Origin: an uncultured Halobacteriovorax sp.
GTDB lineage: Bacteria; Bdellovibrionota; Bacteriovoracia; Bacteriovoracales; Bacteriovoracaceae
Assembly: GCA_913061265.1 (NCBI GenBank)
Contig: CAJXVS010000005.1
Location: forward strand, 62,001 to 126,000
Length of the DNA stretch: 64,000 bases
Reading direction: 5' to 3'
In this document: positions 27,008 to 36,061 of the stretch, piece by piece
How the letters are laid out: each line of letters begins with the position of its first letter
How positions within the stretch are numbered: position 1 is the stretch's first letter
Translations under genes and position numbers: made by a program
Notes under the pieces: model-generated
What the model saw: the letters and a program-made list of their open reading frames with translations, nothing else
Databases searched by the model: none
What the model was told of the DNA's origin: nothing

Positions 27008-27034
27008 TCAAATTTAGTGACAGTTAACCGATAA
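27008..27034 (+). promoter_or_regulatory. Candidate sigma-28 (FliA)-type promoter
   Basis: TCAAATTT (27008-27015), 11 bases, ACCGATAA (27027-27034) closely follows the FliA consensus TAAAGTTT-N11-GCCGATAA. It lies 45 bases upstream of the glycosyltransferase start. If real, it would tie this gene and the following kinase-like gene to motility-phase expression. Confidence 0.4.
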
Positions 27035-27079
27035 GATTAAGGTAGTCAGTTTTAGGCTAAGTAGGCATGGAGGCCAGGC

Positions 27080-28246
27080 TTGAAGATTTTGCATATTGGG
27101 AAATACTATTACCCCTTTAGAGGCGGAATGGAATCGGTGGTTCAAGACCTTTGTGAAGGGCTTGCTAGCTCTGATCAAGATGTTGAAGTGCTCTGTAGCG
27201 AAACAGGTTTCAAGGGAAAAACCGAAACCATCAATAATGTAAAAGTGACGAAGCTCTCTCGGCTAGGAACTTTATTTTCTCAAAGCTTAAATCCAACTCT
27301 TTTCTTTAAGCTTTTTTTTATGGCAAAGAAGTATGATGTTATCCATCTGCACTACCCAAATCCTTTAGCAGAATTTGCCTCACTTTTTATACCAAAGAAC
27401 AAGCCTCTTATTGTGACTTATCATTCTGACGTTATTAGACAAAAGTTTCTTCTTCCTTTTTATAAACCTCTTCAAAAAAGAATCCTTGAGCGTGCAGATA
27501 AAATTATTGTGCCCACAACGAATCATATAACTTGCTCTGATATTCTTCCTGATTTTGAAAAAAAGTGTGAAGTCATTCCTTTTGGATTAAAGACTTGTAA
27601 CATGCCAGAGCGTAATGACCTTGATGAAAAGGTGGCTTCTCTTAAAGAAAAATATGGAAGCTTCGCTTTATTTGTCGGTAGGCTAGTAGGTTATAAAGGT
27701 CTCGATATTTTAATCAAAGCGAGCCAGGATATTACAGGCTCTGTTCTTATTGTTGGGAAGGGTCCTGAAAATGAGAAGTTAAGAATTTTAGTGAAGAAAT
27801 TAGGCCTGCAGGATAGAATAAAGATCCTCGGGCGAGTAGAGGACCTTGAAGAATTTTGGTCTTATTTTTATGCCAGTGAATTCTTTGTTCTTCCTTCAAT
27901 AAGCTCTAATGAAAACTTTGGTATTGTTCAACTTGAGGCCATGTATTGCTCAAAGGCCGTTATAGCGACTAATCTAAGCTCCGGAGTGCCTCTAGTAGGG
28001 GAAAAAGGGAAGACTAGCTTACTTGTTAACCCGAGTGACTGCGATCAGCTCTCAAAGGCCATGGAGATGCTCTTTCAAAATAAAGAGCTTAGCATCAAGA
28101 TGGGTAAGGCGGGACGGGAGAGGTTCGATCAACTTTATACCTTTGAAAAAATGATAGATTCGCATATCGATGTTTATCAAAAGGCCATAAAAACTGATCA
28201 TACTACTCAGATAGATGGGCAGACTCTGAAGCGAAAGGTTTCCTAA
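27080..28246 (+). CDS. Family 4 glycosyltransferase
   Basis: The 388-residue GT-B enzyme has the GT4 N-terminal motif GKYYYPFRGGMESVV, VIHLHYPNPLA, and the C-terminal nucleotide-sugar domain with VGRLVGYKGLDILIKA, IVGKGPENEKL and the catalytic-site E-x7-E region SISSNENFGIVQLEAM. It should transfer a sugar from a nucleotide donor to a lipid or polysaccharide acceptor; the specific product cannot be inferred. It starts with TTG, supported by GGAGG 6 bases upstream. It is not in a polysaccharide cluster, and the next gene, 27 bases on, is a kinase-like protein. Confidence 0.9.
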   Translation: MKILHIGKYYYPFRGGMESVVQDLCEGLASSDQDVEVLCSETGFKGKTETINNVKVTKLSRLGTLFSQSLNPTLFFKLFFMAKKYDVIHLHYPNPLAEFASLFIPKNKPLIVTYHSDVIRQKFLLPFYKPLQKRILERADKIIVPTTNHITCSDILPDFEKKCEVIPFGLKTCNMPERNDLDEKVASLKEKYGSFALFVGRLVGYKGLDILIKASQDITGSVLIVGKGPENEKLRILVKKLGLQDRIKILGRVEDLEEFWSYFYASEFFVLPSISSNENFGIVQLEAMYCSKAVIATNLSSGVPLVGEKGKTSLLVNPSDCDQLSKAMEMLFQNKELSIKMGKAGRERFDQLYTFEKMIDSHIDVYQKAIKTDHTTQIDGQTLKRKVS

Positions 28247-28273
28247 TATAGCTCTCTTTGTTAGTATAGTTAC

Positions 28274-29005
28274 ATGAGCGAAGACAATAAAAAGAAAGAT
28301 TTAAAAGATAAGGACCTCTCCGCCGAGATTTCTATGCTTTATAACCTGACTGAGATTGCTCAATCAGTGGCCTATGAAATCAACAATCCTTTAATGATCA
28401 TTGAAGGCTATTCTAAAAAGATTAAAAAGAATCATGGGCAATCTGAATATAGCGATTTATCAAAAGATGTGGACGCTATTAAAAAATCAAGTGAAAGAAT
28501 TAATTCGATTGTTAAGAATTTACTAACCTATTCACAAGAGAATTTAATCCTTCCTCTAGAGAGGATATGCTTTGTTGCTCTCGTTGATAAAGCCATTCTT
28601 TTAGTTAAGAAAGAGAATATTTATTTTAAGGGCAGTATTGAGTTCGACTCAAATGGTAGTGAAGAAGTTGAAGTTAACTTTTCACTTTGCGTACAAGCTA
28701 TTATAAATGTTCTTAAAAGAAGTCTTACTCATTTAAGTTCAATAGAAAACCCAGAGATTAACCTTAGTTTTAGAAAATCAGGAAAGTATATTGAACTTGT
28801 TATCAAAGATAATGGTAAAAAGTTAGACGAAGAAGTTCAATCTCATATGTTTTATGAGACTTTTTCAACAAATATTGATTCTGGGAACTTAGGTATGGGG
28901 CTAAACTCTAGCTTTAATATCGCAAAGAAATTTAAGGGTCAGCTCTACTTTGATGATAGCTATGCTGAGAACGCCTTTATCCTCAGTTTTAATTCATTGA
29001 ACTAA
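28274..29005 (+). CDS. Histidine-kinase-like protein lacking the phospho-accepting His
   Basis: This 243-residue soluble protein has a HisKA-type dimerisation helix and a HATPase-like domain. In the H-box the usual HEINNPL reads YEINNPL, with Tyr at position 34. The ATP-binding boxes are also weakened: the N-box reads INVLKRS, the G1 box reads DNGKK rather than DxGxG, and G2 reads NLGMGL. It has no sensor domain or membrane segment. It is probably a pseudokinase acting as a scaffold or regulator of another kinase. It follows the glycosyltransferase by 27 bases and overlaps the convergent permease gene by 17. Confidence 0.75.
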   Translation: MSEDNKKKDLKDKDLSAEISMLYNLTEIAQSVAYEINNPLMIIEGYSKKIKKNHGQSEYSDLSKDVDAIKKSSERINSIVKNLLTYSQENLILPLERICFVALVDKAILLVKKENIYFKGSIEFDSNGSEEVEVNFSLCVQAIINVLKRSLTHLSSIENPEINLSFRKSGKYIELVIKDNGKKLDEEVQSHMFYETFSTNIDSGNLGMGLNSSFNIAKKFKGQLYFDDSYAENAFILSFNSLN

Positions 29006-29735
29006 AAACCTTATAAAGAATTCTGCATCCTGCTGCCAATAACGCGGTCTTAAAGATGATCTTAAAAAGCTTCTCATCAACATTATTTAACAACATGATC
29101 CCTAACTTTGTTCCAATGACTGCACAAATGGTAAGTCCAATAATTGGTGAGCTGTACTCAAGGTAATTAAAACCTAGGTAGAGAAAGGCGGGAAGTTTTA
29201 CCAAATGACCCATGACCTGAACGCTGCTTTTTGTGGCAATGATCTGTTCTTTATTAAAATCATCTCTTAAGAAAAAAGGCGCCATAAACGGGCCTGTCGC
29301 TCCTATTAGTGGACCTAAGAGGCCAACACCAAAGCCAATAAAGATAAAGGCTGGAAGAGGGATCATTAGGCTAGGGAGCTTCTTAGGCTTAAAGACTGCG
29401 TAGAAGATAAGAGCGGCAATAAGAAGAAGGGGAATGGTGTTAGATTCTAGGGTCTTAATAATCAATATGGAGAGGAATGAGCCTAATGGAAGGCCGAGGC
29501 AAAACCATTTAAAGATCTTCCAATTAATATCAGAGCGTAAGAACCAGGCCCTCGTAGAGTTACTTATTAACTGGATGACTCCATGAATAGGTATAAGGAT
29601 TGGAAAGGGAAGAAAGAGGGTCATTATAGAAAGGAGGACTATTCCCCCTGCCATGCCAGCAACGGCAGAGATGATACTTGTAAGAGCAGCACTTACTCCT
29701 AAAAGAATCCATACCCAAAGCTCTAATCCAAGCAT
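28989..29735 (-). CDS. TauE/SafE-family permease (sulfite/anion exporter-like)
   Basis: The 248-residue integral membrane protein has about eight hydrophobic segments and the family repeat features: AGMAGGIVLLSIMTLFLPF near the N-terminus and GLLGPLIGATGPFMAPFFL in the middle. Members export or import sulfite, taurine-derived anions or other small organic anions; the substrate here is unknown. It is coupled to rlmK by a TAATG junction. Confidence 0.85.
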   Translation of the reverse strand: MLGLELWVWILLGVSAALTSIISAVAGMAGGIVLLSIMTLFLPFPILIPIHGVIQLISNSTRAWFLRSDINWKIFKWFCLGLPLGSFLSILIIKTLESNTIPLLLIAALIFYAVFKPKKLPSLMIPLPAFIFIGFGVGLLGPLIGATGPFMAPFFLRDDFNKEQIIATKSSVQVMGHLVKLPAFLYLGFNYLEYSSPIIGLTICAVIGTKLGIMLLNNVDEKLFKIIFKTALLAAGCRILYKVFSSMN

Positions 29736-30655
29736 TAAGCTTTCCTAGTGATCATATAGCTTTGATGTATCTTCTTATCTCTAAAGTCATCAGGAATCGA
29801 GCTTCCTTGTAGGTCCTCGATTTCAAAGTCTTCTAGTTCTTCAGTGTTAATCTTAAAGTCTCGTTTATTATTACTAAACAGGATAAAACCACCAGGCCTT
29901 AAACATTTAGCAACCTTTCTAATCATCCAGCCATGATCTTTTTGTACATCCCAGTCCTGTTCCATTTTTTTTGAATTACTAAAAGTAGGTGGATCTAAAA
30001 GAATAACGTCATAAGTGTGAGAATGTGTTTTTATAAATTCAAGGATATCAGCAGACATGAACTCATGTTGATTGGCATCGATATCATTGATCTTATAGTT
30101 TTCTCTTCCCCAGTCTAGATACTTTGCTGAGAGGTCGACATTCGTCGTCTTAACTCCAGCAGTAGCCGCAGCCACTCCTAGGGAACAAGTGTAACTAAAA
30201 AGGTTTAAGAGAGACATTCCCTCTTCTAGTTCAAGTAACTTTGAACGAAGTGGCCGATGATCTAAGAAGAGCCCAGTGTCTAGGAAATCGCTTAAGTTAA
30301 CTACAAAGTTAAGAGGACCTTCTTTGATGATCATCTTCTCTTCGATAGCATCAACTTTAACGTATTGAGTATTACCTTTTTGACGAACTCTTTCTTTATG
30401 AAATTGATTCTCGATATCAAAGCCTAGTTCAGTTAAGGCGCTGATCAATTCTGTCTTATGTTCATTTTTCTTGGGGTCTTGGTCGATGTCTTTTAAGCGG
30501 TGCCAGATAACAGCGCAGTCTTTATAAACATCAATGATATAAGGATAATCAGGGATATCCTTATCATAGATTCTATAAGCCTCAATATTATTCTTAGAGG
30601 CCCATTTCTTTAAGTGCTTATAGTTTTTCTTTAATCTGCCTAGGATGGCAGACAT
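29735..30655 (-). CDS. rlmK: RlmK-like 23S rRNA methyltransferase
   Basis: The 306-residue protein matches the C-terminal (RlmK) half of E. coli RlmKL, which makes m7G2069 in 23S rRNA. Diagnostic parts are LKKNYKHLKKWASKNNIEAYRIYD at the start, the beta-hairpin-like FVVNLSDFLDTGLFLDHRPLR, the SAM-binding LLNLFSYTCSLGVAAA and motif IV DPPTFSNSKKM. The RlmL half is absent, so this is a stand-alone enzyme. It begins directly after the papain-like gene stop (TAAATG) and is coupled to the permease gene. Confidence 0.88.
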   Translation of the reverse strand: MSAILGRLKKNYKHLKKWASKNNIEAYRIYDKDIPDYPYIIDVYKDCAVIWHRLKDIDQDPKKNEHKTELISALTELGFDIENQFHKERVRQKGNTQYVKVDAIEEKMIIKEGPLNFVVNLSDFLDTGLFLDHRPLRSKLLELEEGMSLLNLFSYTCSLGVAAATAGVKTTNVDLSAKYLDWGRENYKINDIDANQHEFMSADILEFIKTHSHTYDVILLDPPTFSNSKKMEQDWDVQKDHGWMIRKVAKCLRPGGFILFSNNKRDFKINTEELEDFEIEDLQGSSIPDDFRDKKIHQSYMITRKA

Positions 30656-31768
30656 TTACTCAAACCTAATTTGAATGGCATGATTAGAGAGTTGCTCTAG
30701 CCATGCGTACTCGCGAAGAATGACAGGAGCATTAAGATGTTGCTCTTCACCTCGAGTTAATGGATCATAGTCATAGAGAGGCTGCTCTTTATTGGGGTAG
30801 ATGCTATCTCTAACGTAAAAGACACCACGAGGCTTACAGCCACCATCTTTTAGATAACTCTTTTGAACGCTTGCTCCACGCCTTCTAAAGTTCTTAGCTT
30901 TTCTTAACAGTTTTGCTTTAGTGCTCTCTTCATTTACTTGACTGGCTTCTTCAACAATCTCATCAGCTCTTTTATTCATCTTCTCGTCGTACTTACTAAC
31001 AAAAGGACAAGATTCTGTGCTGGCATGATCATTGAATCCAACAACTAAAGTAGCGTGCCAAAAACCAACATGATTATAGATGACAACTACTGGGGCTTTA
31101 TTCTTTTTAAGGGCATCTTTTACTTTTGAAGTAATATCTTTAGGAGCAGTTCCTACATTCCATTGATTCTTTGCAGGGTCAGCAAAGATTACATCGCGTT
31201 TTAATTTTGGGATTTTGATCTTTGGAAGAGAGTTGAGTGAAGTTAGCTCTACGATCCAATTGTAACGGGTACCATAAAAGGCTCCTTGATCTTCTTCGCG
31301 CGCCTTAACTCTCTTCCCATTAACAGTTTTGTACCACCCCTTTGTAAAAGGAAAGTCTCTGTTTTTATAAGTGATTCCAGTAGCGTTTATGCGCTCAATT
31401 GTATCAGTGCGCCAGTTCTCAATAGCGTTCTCTCCGATAGAGGCTTTTTGAAGATTCATAAAGTATCTTTCAGAGAGGTTTGTTTTCTGTCTTCTTTTTT
31501 TACTCATAAGAACTTCAAGAGCTCCTGTATGGCTCATGAATAAACAAGAGCCGGCGTTATCCTGATAAGGAGCGCCAATAACAAAAGGAACAAGGTCGTT
31601 AAAGCCACGATCAAAGCTTGAATTATTAGGGATGATCGCTTTTGAAGTTACTGACTCAGTTTTATCATCGGAGTATTTAATTCCTTCAATAAGATGGGAC
31701 TCAACTTCATCAGCGAATGAGAATTGAATAAGGGCCATGAGGCTTAAAACTAGAGTGATTCCTTTCAC
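30656..31768 (-). CDS. Exported papain-like (C1-type) protein, catalytic Asn replaced by Asp
   Basis: GTG at 31768 is preferred over an in-frame ATG at 31825 because AAGGA precedes it by 6 bases and the product starts with a typical signal peptide (KGITLVLSLMALIQFSFA). The 370-residue protein has the papain features Q69 and C75 in QDNAGSC and H238 in WHATLVVGF. The third catalytic position, normally KNSWG, reads RDSIY (D321). Between them is a charged helical insertion (about 245-300). It may be a divergent protease or an inactive relative. A second exported papain-like protein with intact residues lies at 36881-37897. Confidence 0.72.
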   Translation of the reverse strand: MKGITLVLSLMALIQFSFADEVESHLIEGIKYSDDKTESVTSKAIIPNNSSFDRGFNDLVPFVIGAPYQDNAGSCLFMSHTGALEVLMSKKRRQKTNLSERYFMNLQKASIGENAIENWRTDTIERINATGITYKNRDFPFTKGWYKTVNGKRVKAREEDQGAFYGTRYNWIVELTSLNSLPKIKIPKLKRDVIFADPAKNQWNVGTAPKDITSKVKDALKKNKAPVVVIYNHVGFWHATLVVGFNDHASTESCPFVSKYDEKMNKRADEIVEEASQVNEESTKAKLLRKAKNFRRRGASVQKSYLKDGGCKPRGVFYVRDSIYPNKEQPLYDYDPLTRGEEQHLNAPVILREYAWLEQLSNHAIQIRFE

Positions 31769-31869
31769 GAATATTCCTTTAAATAAGTAGGTCAGTAGTG
31801 GATCAAATGATGCGGCTAATGGCACGATTTAGCGCGTTAACATATTGATTTTATATGACAAGGAAATTA

Positions 31870-31883
31870 AATACTCAAGTATT
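31870..31883. repeat. AATACT-CA-AGTATT palindrome in a divergent promoter region
   Basis: A perfect 14-bp inverted repeat lies between the papain-like gene (minus) and the secreted-protein gene at 31971 (plus). The core ATACTCAAGT recurs in the leaders of the OmpR regulator (1924-1933) and of mepA (minus strand, 48343-48352). It may be a regulator binding site. Confidence 0.35.
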
Positions 31884-31970
31884 AATCCCAGTTCCCGATG
31901 AGAAGACGAGTACCCTCATTTTTGAGAACAATAAACCGGTTTGTGAGAGAACCAAACAAAGGGACGTAAT

Positions 31971-32954
31971 ATGAGAAAGTTTTTGGCGTTCGTCGCCATC
32001 TGGAGGCTTATTGCCTTCGCCTCTCCGGCATTTGCTGAAGATAACGATCGAAATAAAAGTATTGGTTCGGGAGCAAAGTACCTAGTCGATATGATTATAA
32101 GTGATGCTGGTGTCGCATCTGCTCTTTCTAAGAGTGGGATTCGCGGACAAGCTGCATCACATGTAAAGAGGTCGGTGAAAAATTCATTAGTCGCCCTTTA
32201 TGGTGGATCGACATTGCCAACAAAAAGACAACTAGCGAAAGCTTTAAGTGGTCTTCCTTCAAAAGGAAAAGACGGACGAATCGTTCGTGAGCTTAAGGTC
32301 CTTTTAAATAAGAAGGGTGGAGAGTTAACTAAGGGGGATTTTGTTGATGCTGTTAACAATCTCATTTATCTAGCAAATCGTTATGGACTAAAGTCTAGTT
32401 CTGTTTTGGCTTGTGCCCAATGTGTAAGTGAAAACCTCTCTAAAAATGGCTTTAAATTCACAATGGAATTAGTTGAAAATAGACAGTCCAAACAAGTTCT
32501 GACCTCTGTTCTTCCTCAAGATCCTACTTCTTTAAGCAAGTATGTCACTAGAGAGATGAAGAAATTTGGTGGTACTGGTCGTGACTTTGATAAAATGGTT
32601 TCTTCTGAGGAAGAAAGGGCCCTTGCTCTTTTTCTTGGTCTAGAAAAGTATGGATCAAAGGCACAGAAAGAATTTATAAAGGCTGTAAAAGAGATCTCTA
32701 CAGGTAGTAAAGGTATTAAGCTAGTGGATCAAAGTAATCCTCATAAGCTTTGGAAACTTTTTGCTGATGATGCCTCTCAAGCAGAGCTTGAAGGTTGGAC
32801 TACACTTCTTAGAGAAGTTAGCCAGGAAGCTAAAAAGAGTAAAATTTCTAAGAAAGATGCCTTTTACAAATTATTAACTAAAAAAGCAGGCGACGACGCT
32901 AATATGACATCGAGAATCGATACATTAAAAGCAAAACGTTGTTTTTTCCAATAA
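31971..32954 (+). CDS. Secreted helical protein of unknown function
   Basis: The 327-residue product has a signal peptide ending near SPAFA and a mature part that is almost entirely helical and Lys/Ser-rich, with a CAQC motif near residue 148 that could be redox active or form a disulfide. No family is recognised. It is followed after 13 bases by the amidoligase-like lipoprotein gene, which has a strong ribosome site, so the two form an operon. It may be a partner or substrate of that lipoprotein. Confidence 0.65.
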   Translation: MRKFLAFVAIWRLIAFASPAFAEDNDRNKSIGSGAKYLVDMIISDAGVASALSKSGIRGQAASHVKRSVKNSLVALYGGSTLPTKRQLAKALSGLPSKGKDGRIVRELKVLLNKKGGELTKGDFVDAVNNLIYLANRYGLKSSSVLACAQCVSENLSKNGFKFTMELVENRQSKQVLTSVLPQDPTSLSKYVTREMKKFGGTGRDFDKMVSSEEERALALFLGLEKYGSKAQKEFIKAVKEISTGSKGIKLVDQSNPHKLWKLFADDASQAELEGWTTLLREVSQEAKKSKISKKDAFYKLLTKKAGDDANMTSRIDTLKAKRCFFQ

Positions 32955-32967
32955 AGGGAGGTGCTGT

Positions 32968-35900
32968 ATGAAAAAATCAATTTTTCTAAAATACTTTAAT
33001 TTAAATACTGTCATCGCTTCTGTGTTGGCATTAAGTTTATCTGTAGGTTGTACCCAAAAAGGTAAACGTGGCGTAGCAGACGAAGGGGCTCAGTCAGCTT
33101 TTGATATCTACTCGCAGCTTCAAGAATCTGCTACTAGCTTTAATGCAAAAGCAGTAATGGTAAATGGAGATATGGCGCAAACGGGCCTTACTGAAGGTGT
33201 TGGAGTTTCATGGGGTGCTGAAAAAGAAGCCTCCTCAGCCCTAATCACTAGAGTCATGGGACCTCCAAGCGACAAGTTTCAGTCAATGGTTAATGGTTTA
33301 GAGGAATCTAAAAGAAAAGAATTTCTTTCAGATTTTCTAGATAATTATATGAAAAATGCCAACGGCTATAGAACTTTCAAAACTGAAGAAGGGGTCGTTG
33401 TCGATCTTGCCTCTGATGTAAAAGATATCAATGGTGATTCTAAGCTTATTAACTTAGATGAACTTCGTGGCGTCGATTACAAAACAGCAGATCTTTCTGT
33501 CTTAGAAGCTAAGTTTACAAAATGGCTCGAGATGACAGACGGAAAACCAATGACGTTTGTTAAACCTTCGGTTCAGTCTAAACTCTTTAAAGGTCAGTTG
33601 CCTGGTTTAGACAGCAGTAATAATATTAAAAAAGCTGCGAGTTATACAAGTTGGGTTCCGAATTTTGGTTTACCTGAAAAGTATGTAGCAGCTTCTCATG
33701 GCCATGGTGGCGGTGTAGGTGGTGGTTGGGAGATTAATTTTCTTCCTCAAAAAACATATGGAGAGTTCGAAGAATTCATTGCATGGTTTAGACAAAGCTT
33801 AAAAAATGCAGGAAAACTTTTCCAAGCCCCAGGTCACCATAGAATGGTTTTTATTAAACATCCTGAGCTAGATGAAGCAAAGCTTTCAGAAGTTTATAAA
33901 GCAATTCAAGCATTGATTGTTGTTGATGGTATTCAAGGAAAGACGGGGATTGAAAAGGCTAATTATAAGCAAGTTCAAACTGACTCTGCCCTTACTAGTC
34001 TCTCCACTAGCCGTGGTGTGATTCGTCTTGAAGGTTCACAGTGGGGAGAGAATACCCGCGCCGTTGAATTTAGAGCAGGTACCAAAGATATTAAGGCCTC
34101 TCGTTTTTATCAGACGGTTTTAGCATCTCGAGTTGCGACTAATGACTTCTCAGGTATTGCTGATGTTGGTTCTTGGACTCTTAACAGTGGTCAAGCACCT
34201 TCAGCAAGCGGACTAGCAGAGAAATTTGGTGTAACTGAAGATATAGCGCAAAAGGCACTAGATAATCTTCAGGCAGCTAATATCAAAACGACTTTTCAAC
34301 TTCCTTTTTGGAACTGGATTGATGAGAACAATCCTTTTATTGGAAACCCAAAAAGACAGATGTTAAAATCGATTACTAAAGATTTTATTATCCAAGCAGC
34401 TGCTATTGAGTCTGATCATGAAGTTGTAGGCCGTGAGCTTATGAGAAGATGGACAAAATCTTCAAACTTAGGTCAAGAACTTCGTCAGTATTTAAAGCCT
34501 AAAAGAGGCCTTAATTTAACTGAAGATCTACTTCACTTTAATGCTCCTGAGGGAAGACCTCTAGTTGCATCAGCAGTTGACGTTAACAATATTGACTTAG
34601 GTATTGAGTACTCAGGTCGTCTTCCGCTTAAGTTAGATGCTAACTTTACAGCTGATAGACTAGCTGATGGTCAAAAAGCTTGGATCTCTACAAACATCGA
34701 TTTAACAATGATTGAAAGAGAATCTCTTATTAAGCAAGTCGCTAAAGATTTAGCTACTGAATTAGGAAGTGATATAGAGCCGGTTAAAATGGTAGATGCT
34801 GGTGGTCACGGACATGGTTTAGAGCTTTCTTATGAAGTAAGAGATACTCAGAACAGAAAGTGGATTGTTGAATGGGATGGTATTGGACGATCTTACGATT
34901 CAAGTGGAAATGTGATTGAAGGTTCTGCTCGAGCGGGTTCAATTGAAATCCCAACTCCAAAATTTGTTCCAGAGCCAGCAGAGATGGAAGCAGTCTTTAA
35001 GGCCATGGCCAAGAATAATATTATGCCAAATATTATGAGTGGTGGTGGGCATATTAATATTGACCTTGCAGCCTTTGACGGAAAACCAAAACAATTAGCT
35101 AGATTTATGTCTATTTTCCATGAGCATCGTGGTGTTATCGCCTTGATGTTTCAACATGTGAATAGATTAAAAGCTGGTGCGCCTATTGAGATTAGCGAGA
35201 CGCTTTCTTCAGCCCTTAAAAACTTTACAGGTACAGAAGAAGAGTTAAAGAAGCTTCTCTATAACGAGCAGTACTACAATACTCGCTACGGAAGAAAGTC
35301 TCGGTATATTCAACTAGAGATGTCATCTTATTTCCAAGATGTTATTCCTGAAGAATTTATTACGGAAGACTTTGATATTAAATCGCCTACAGACCCGTGG
35401 CGTAGACAATTCAGAGTTGACCCTAGAATTAGAAAAGCTGAGTTTAGAATGTTCAATGCTCCAAGAGATGCTGCGGAATCTGCTCTTCAGATTAGACTTG
35501 TGAAGGCCATGCTTTCTAAAGCTCTTAATGAAGACGGTGAACTCTCAGGGGCTGTTCAGAAGGTTAAGCATGAGGATTATCTAGGTAATACTGATAAAGC
35601 CTATTCTGACCTTCAAAAGCTTTGTGATGATTTAGGACTAAGTATCGATGATTATAGGCCAGCCGTTGCGGAAGGAATCAGTGATACAGATTTAGCGACT
35701 AGATCAATCTTTTTTGAGTCACTAGAAGCGAAGCACGCGCTTCATCCAAAGCAGCCTTCTTGGGGGCAAGCTGTAAGCTCTAGAGCTGAGCCAATTGGTT
35801 CAGAAGGAAGACACTGGAGTGCAGGTCCAGCTGACGCTCACAATACGATGACTCATGATGAGAGAATTCAGGCCATTAATCAGGCTGACGCTCTTAGAGA

Positions 35901-35982
35901 TGGTATCGTTCCGGACAGAGTTGTGCCAGGTCACTTTAGAAGAACGGATAGTTGTTTAGATGCGGTTGGTCCGTTTATCTAA
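32968..35982 (+). CDS. Large lipoprotein with two tandem amidoligase-like domains
   Basis: The 1004-residue protein has a lipoprotein signal (lipobox LSVGC, Cys at about residue 28). Residues about 540-850 follow the pattern of GS-like amidoligases (Amidoligase_2): GIEYS (E547), VEWDG (635-638), SIEIPTP (E660), GGGHINID (H695, N697, D699) and AEFRMFN (E825, R827). A shorter relative lies at about 245-400 with GWEINFLPQ (E255), PGHHRMVF (H290, H291) and AVEFRAGT (E367, R369). Known members ligate amines to carboxylates using ATP; a lipid-anchored extracytoplasmic form is unexpected, and ATP supply is a problem. It could be a peptidoglycan-related binding or ligase protein. The domain call is from motif pattern only. 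GGGAGG precedes the ATG by 7 bases. Confidence 0.55.
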   Translation: MKKSIFLKYFNLNTVIASVLALSLSVGCTQKGKRGVADEGAQSAFDIYSQLQESATSFNAKAVMVNGDMAQTGLTEGVGVSWGAEKEASSALITRVMGPPSDKFQSMVNGLEESKRKEFLSDFLDNYMKNANGYRTFKTEEGVVVDLASDVKDINGDSKLINLDELRGVDYKTADLSVLEAKFTKWLEMTDGKPMTFVKPSVQSKLFKGQLPGLDSSNNIKKAASYTSWVPNFGLPEKYVAASHGHGGGVGGGWEINFLPQKTYGEFEEFIAWFRQSLKNAGKLFQAPGHHRMVFIKHPELDEAKLSEVYKAIQALIVVDGIQGKTGIEKANYKQVQTDSALTSLSTSRGVIRLEGSQWGENTRAVEFRAGTKDIKASRFYQTVLASRVATNDFSGIADVGSWTLNSGQAPSASGLAEKFGVTEDIAQKALDNLQAANIKTTFQLPFWNWIDENNPFIGNPKRQMLKSITKDFIIQAAAIESDHEVVGRELMRRWTKSSNLGQELRQYLKPKRGLNLTEDLLHFNAPEGRPLVASAVDVNNIDLGIEYSGRLPLKLDANFTADRLADGQKAWISTNIDLTMIERESLIKQVAKDLATELGSDIEPVKMVDAGGHGHGLELSYEVRDTQNRKWIVEWDGIGRSYDSSGNVIEGSARAGSIEIPTPKFVPEPAEMEAVFKAMAKNNIMPNIMSGGGHINIDLAAFDGKPKQLARFMSIFHEHRGVIALMFQHVNRLKAGAPIEISETLSSALKNFTGTEEELKKLLYNEQYYNTRYGRKSRYIQLEMSSYFQDVIPEEFITEDFDIKSPTDPWRRQFRVDPRIRKAEFRMFNAPRDAAESALQIRLVKAMLSKALNEDGELSGAVQKVKHEDYLGNTDKAYSDLQKLCDDLGLSIDDYRPAVAEGISDTDLATRSIFFESLEAKHALHPKQPSWGQAVSSRAEPIGSEGRHWSAGPADAHNTMTHDERIQAINQADALRDGIVPDRVVPGHFRRTDSCLDAVGPFI

Positions 35983-36004
35983 GCTATTGTTTAAAATAAA
36001 CTAG

Positions 36005-36039
36005 AAAAAAAGAGGGCTCCAAGTGGAGCCCTTTTTTTT
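36005..36039. terminator. Bidirectional rho-independent terminator
   Basis: GGGCTCC (36014-36020), loop AAGT, GGAGCCC (36025-36031), flanked by an A-tract (36005-36012) and a T-tract (36032-36039). It sits between the lipoprotein gene (plus) and rplY (minus) and can stop transcription from both. Confidence 0.93.
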
Positions 36040-36061
36040 AGTATTGAATTTAAAAGATGTT

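Noticed and set aside
31769-31825. ATG start extending the papain-like protein by 19 residues
   Set aside because: It puts a non-signal stretch before the signal peptide, while GTG 31768 has a good ribosome site.
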